Assembly (NCBI GenBank): GCA_004335835.1
Contig: RWJK01001518.1
Location: forward strand, 32,974-96,973
Length of the DNA: 64,000 nt
Direction: 5' to 3'
Source of the DNA: Scenedesmus sp. ARA3
Taxonomy: Eukaryota; Chlorophyta; Chlorophyceae; Sphaeropleales; Scenedesmaceae
Numbering within the stretch: the first letter of the stretch is position 1; each line of letters starts with the position of its first letter. The notes under the pieces are model-generated. The model made no database searches. It saw only the letters and a list, made by a program, of their open reading frames with translations, and was not told where the DNA came from. Position numbers and translations under genes: made by a program. Positions 60,844-64,000 of this stretch are shown one piece after another.

Positions 60844-63033
60844 GTGGGCATTGCGAGCAGCAGCTGCAAGCACAGCAGCAAGAGCACCACCGGTTCATTG
60901 CGTAACTGCAGTGCTACAGCACATCCGACTAATCATATGTTATATGCAAAGATTCACGTGCAGCGTGCTTTGTGCACCAGCCTTCGTTCATGAAAGGAAC
61001 CACAGTGACCACGCAGCTGAAAAGGTGCATGGTTATGTTCAGTGAAGGCTGCACAGTAACGATGGTGCCACTTGCATGAGTGCTGAAGCTACTGCTACTG
61101 TCGCCCATTGTGACAAGAACTACAGCTTGAGCCAACTGCTGCGTATTCTCCTGTGCTGTGTGCTGCGTGTAGGCCAGTGGCTGGTGGTGGTGCAGCAGCA
61201 GCTGGTGGCAGCAGCAGCAGCGATGCTGGCGGCATGGATGAAGGGTGACAGAGGCATGGCAGGCTTACCGCTGCATCCTTGCAGCCGCAAGTAAGCAGCG
61301 CAGCCTAGCTGCGGTGCAGCATTTACCATGAGCACATCCAGCGGCACTGCAGACCTGACCCAGTATGATTTGATGGGGGCATGCATGCATGCATGCTAAT
61401 CCTAGGAGGCAGGCCTGTGCCCCTTGCAGTTCGCAGCAGCTGTGCCGGTGGAGTGAGTGTACAGTATCTGGTGTTTCTATAGCGTGGCTTGGATGTACAT
61501 CAGGTACTTTCGCAACATCATTTGTTCCGTTCTGGTGCAGAGATGGTGTTGACTGCATTTGTCCGAATTACTTGGGCAGCATGCTGTAGCGCATGGGAGA
61601 GTGCTGCGTGGTGTGTAATTGAAAACGCCTCGTGGACATGCCTTGTGTTTATGCTTGTGATTACCAGCAACACGTATAGCATCACGTCAGCACTATTACT
61701 ACGTGTCGGGCAGTGCGTCAATTGCACTGCAGCGCAAAGTATGGCGGAGCTGCTGTTGTGGTTGCATGGCAGCCGTTTATCTGCCTGCGCTGCCAACTGC
61801 TACAACAGCAGGAGAAGCGCGCCCAGGCCAATACTGCTGTGGGCCCTAGCGCGGTTTGCTGATGTCTGGTTTTTCACATCTGTGTATTACACGGAGTCAT
61901 GACTGCCAATGCATCAGCATCGTCACGAGTGCAGCTGTCAACTGAGTAGCTACTGCCTATATATAGGCAATCGGCAACTTTCTTTATATAGGCAAGGCAG
62001 GGGGCTTCCTAGGCCCACTCAGCTTTGGGCTCATCCTGCATGCCACAGGCAGCTACGTGCCATCCTGCTGGTTGGTGCGGTAATGCTTTGTGGGGCGGCC
62101 ATGGCGCTGCTGTGTACAGGGGAGCGGGTATTGCAGCACTATGGTGCATTGTGCTTGTAATGTGTACCCTGATGCACGCTGTAACTCTTTACACAGAGGA
62201 ACCGAGGCTGAAACAAAAGAACCGAGGCTGGGTGAGGGTCTGTCGAAGAGAAGCAGGAGCCAGAAGCAGCAGCCGCAGCAGCACGAGCCAGCACGACTGC
62301 AGGGCAGCTAGCTGGCCTGTACATCCCAGGTATAACACAGAAGGAGTGCATGAAATGGAACAGCAGTTTGGCGAGCAAGCTCTGCCTGTCATCACTGTTG
62401 TAACTGTAAACTGTAGAACCACTTCGACAGCAGTGTGCGTTGTGCGGGCTTGGCAATGTTCTGTCATGCAACCTTGCAGCTTTCTGTCAAGCTCCGAAGG
62501 TCACGTAGGGGAAGTTTTACAGCAAATGCGTTTCCCCGACAGCTTCAACCAGCACGATGCACTGCTGGACCACGGTTCCAACCTCTCTGAGCAAGCACGT
62601 GCAGTTGCTGGCAACCCCACTGATGCGACCTGCAACAGGGCAGCAGGCTTTGCTAGCAACAAAGAGTGCTATAACTAGTGACAAGCAGCAATGCATGCAA
62701 TGACTCTAGCAGCACAGCTGCAGCATAGGGCAGTCGAGCAGTCGCAAATGACGGGTCAGACTCAGCTCAGACCTCGGCCGATGAGTTGAGCTCACCTTCT
62801 CAAGCAGAGCAGCAGCGAGTCACAGCAAATACTATTTTTTCGATTGTGCTTTGATTGTAAGTTCGCTATCTGCGTCGCGACTGCTGTCTCGCTCGTGTCA
62901 AAAGCAGTTCGGGCGCGAAGTGTGTCCGCGCCAAATCTGATTCGGGTGACATTGAGTTGCCGCATTGACTGACGCAAGTTTGCCTGCTCTGCTACAAGGA
63001 AAGTTGGAACTCACTCTGACACACTCAGCCCGG

Positions 63034-63057
63034 CTCAGCTCAACTGGAAGCTGAGCG
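63034..63057. promoter_or_regulatory. Inverted repeat upstream of the membrane-protein gene
   Basis: Eight-base arms (63034-63041 and 63050-63057) are exact reverse complements around an eight-base spacer, about 50 bases upstream of a TATA box. It could be a factor-binding site; this is inference. Confidence 0.3.
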
Positions 63058-63103
63058 GGCATGAGCTCTATGCAGCACTCTTCGGCATGGTCACTGCCTA
63101 CGG

Positions 63104-63110
63104 TATATAA
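63104..63110 (+). promoter_or_regulatory. TATA box of the cysteine/aromatic-rich membrane-protein gene
   Basis: TATATAA lies about 137 bases before the ATG at 63247, the clearest TATA box in the window. It fits a strongly expressed gene, as does the codon use of the exon that follows. Confidence 0.55.
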
Positions 63111-63246
63111 GCTCGGCCATTGCACCGAAACCTCACCAAGTAATTGGACAACAACGCCTAAAGCGTTCAATATCCCCACGGATTACCTTCCAAGGGCTAC
63201 CCCCACGGGAAACCTTCGAAAATCATATCCAAGACATACCGTCAAC

Positions 63247-63855
63247 ATGACCATGGAGAAGTTGGCATCACTGATTGTCCTCTTCTTCAAGGCCCTCTTC
63301 TATTGGAGCTGGATGGTCTGCACTGCCCCTGGTGCCGCCTGCTGGGCCTTCTGTACGACCTGCTGCTACCTGGGCCTGGCTGCCACCTGCTGCGCCTACT
63401 ACTACGCCGCCTGGGTCATCCTGCACCTGGCTGTCTACTGCTGCCAGCGCGTCCTCAGGCTGCTGCTGTCCCTAGTCCCCTTGCCGGCCCCTGCTGCTGC
63501 TTCCCGGGCTGCCTCCCCACCAGCAGGCCGGCAGCAGCAGCCTGAGGCTGAGGGTGATGCCCCTGCCACTGCCACCACCACCACTGCTGACAACAGCATC
63601 CCTGATGTGGTGAGTGCAAGGACACGCACTGGCTCACACAGCTACATGCTGTTTGGCTCTCTGCGTAAGCAAGTCTATCGCTGCCGCCAGATTTGTTTGG
63701 CAGCTTGTGTGCCTCTGTTGTTATGCTTCTTCTCTCGCACTCACGCTGTGCTGACCTAAGCTCACATGTCACTGCTGCTCCAGGACATGATTGTGCACAT
63801 TGGGGCACCCCTCAAGACCGACAAGACTGGCAGCGCTGTGGCACCAGCAGTTCAG
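63247..63855 (+). CDS. Cysteine- and aromatic-rich membrane protein, 5' part (partial)
   Basis: Unrecognised. Exons 63247-63609 and 63784-63855 are visible (GTGAGT donor, CAG acceptor, phase 0); the gene continues past the right edge. The first ~75 residues are almost continuously hydrophobic and rich in Cys, Trp and Tyr (ALFYWSWMVCTAPGAACW, CCYLGLAATCCAYYYAAW, CCQRVLRLLLSLV). They should form two or three membrane segments, perhaps palmitoylated at the Cys pairs. A Pro/Ala/Thr/Gln-rich hydrophilic stretch follows, then DMIVHIGAPLKTDKTG. Codons in exon 1 are almost all C- or G-ending, unlike the other genes in the window, and a TATA box lies upstream; both suggest high expression. A tandem pair of possible starts (63247 and 63253) exists; the first is used here. 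Confidence 0.65.
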
Positions 63856-63951
63856 GTGGGCGCAGTGCAGCGCAATGGCATTGGTTAGCTGCCAGTGGAA
63901 TCATTGTTGCTGCCTGCCTCTTTGCACGCACTTGCTGATCAAACACTCATG

Positions 63952-63957
<6 letters not shown>

Positions 63958-64000
<43 letters not shown>
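63958..64000 (+). repeat. (CTG)n tract cut by the window edge
   Basis: At least fourteen CTG units, running off the right edge, in the intron after exon 63784-63855. Confidence 0.9.

Larger units (their letters stand above)
60844..63246. other. Unresolved region downstream of the Gln-rich exons
   Basis: May contain further exons of the Gln-rich gene, but none could be chained with confidence. A hydrophobic frame around 62008-62085 (FLGPLSFGLIL) is a candidate exon. Small direct repeats occur near 61956-61996 (TATATAGGCAA twice) and 62203-62230 (GAACCGAGGCTG twice), and a GCAT repeat at 61379-61396. The last 250 bases are promoter-like for the next gene. Confidence 0.4.

Overview
The window looks like nuclear DNA of a green alga (Chlorophyta; a chlorophycean is my best guess, not proven). 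Genes are split into many short exons with GTGAG/GTGCG-type donors and CAG acceptors. Coding sequence is dense in CAG/GCA/AGC runs that give Gln, Ala and Ser tracts. Introns and 3' flanks are rich in TG and CTG on the sense strand. A complete axonemal dynein heavy chain implies a lineage that builds, or once built, flagella. The TRAPPC8 C-terminus is of the plant type. All gene models were spliced by hand from splice-site consensus, reading-frame continuity and recalled family motifs. No alignment or search was run.

Layout. 1-1.6 kb: last exon of a TRAPP tethering subunit TRAPPC8/TRS85 (+). 2.3-5.2 kb: inositol-tetrakisphosphate 1-kinase, six exons (+). 5.2-7.9 kb: long TG-rich stretch without a supported gene. 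7.9-11.3 kb: tRNA-splicing endonuclease subunit SEN54, eight exons (+). 11.9-14.7 kb: a head-to-head pair of small lysine-rich secretory proteins that I do not recognise (- and +), sharing a promoter region of about 295 bp. 16.0-17.3 kb: ZSWIM7/SWS1, a SWIM zinc-finger protein of the Shu recombination complex (-), head-to-head with the next gene. 17.9-44.6 kb: a monomeric-type inner-arm dynein heavy chain with about sixty exons and all six AAA modules (+). One intron contains a CAG expansion broken by a 50-base assembly gap.

45.2-48.4 kb: casein kinase 1 (+). 50.2-53.4 kb: an unrecognised protein rich in glycosylation sequons (+). 54.3-59.4 kb: bacterial-type aliphatic amidase/formamidase in eleven exons (+). 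Its sixth intron carries an element of about 0.8 kb bounded by inverted repeats and flanked by TTAA. 60.3-60.8 kb: first exons of a glutamine-rich protein (+) whose 3' end I could not resolve. 63.2 kb to the edge: start of a cysteine- and aromatic-rich membrane protein (+).

The genes do not form an operon or a pathway; this is an ordinary eukaryotic neighbourhood with two divergent pairs. The least familiar contents are the lysine-rich secretory pair, the unknown protein at 50.2-53.4 kb, the TTAA-flanked element, and CTG runs placed in introns, several of them just before 3' splice sites.
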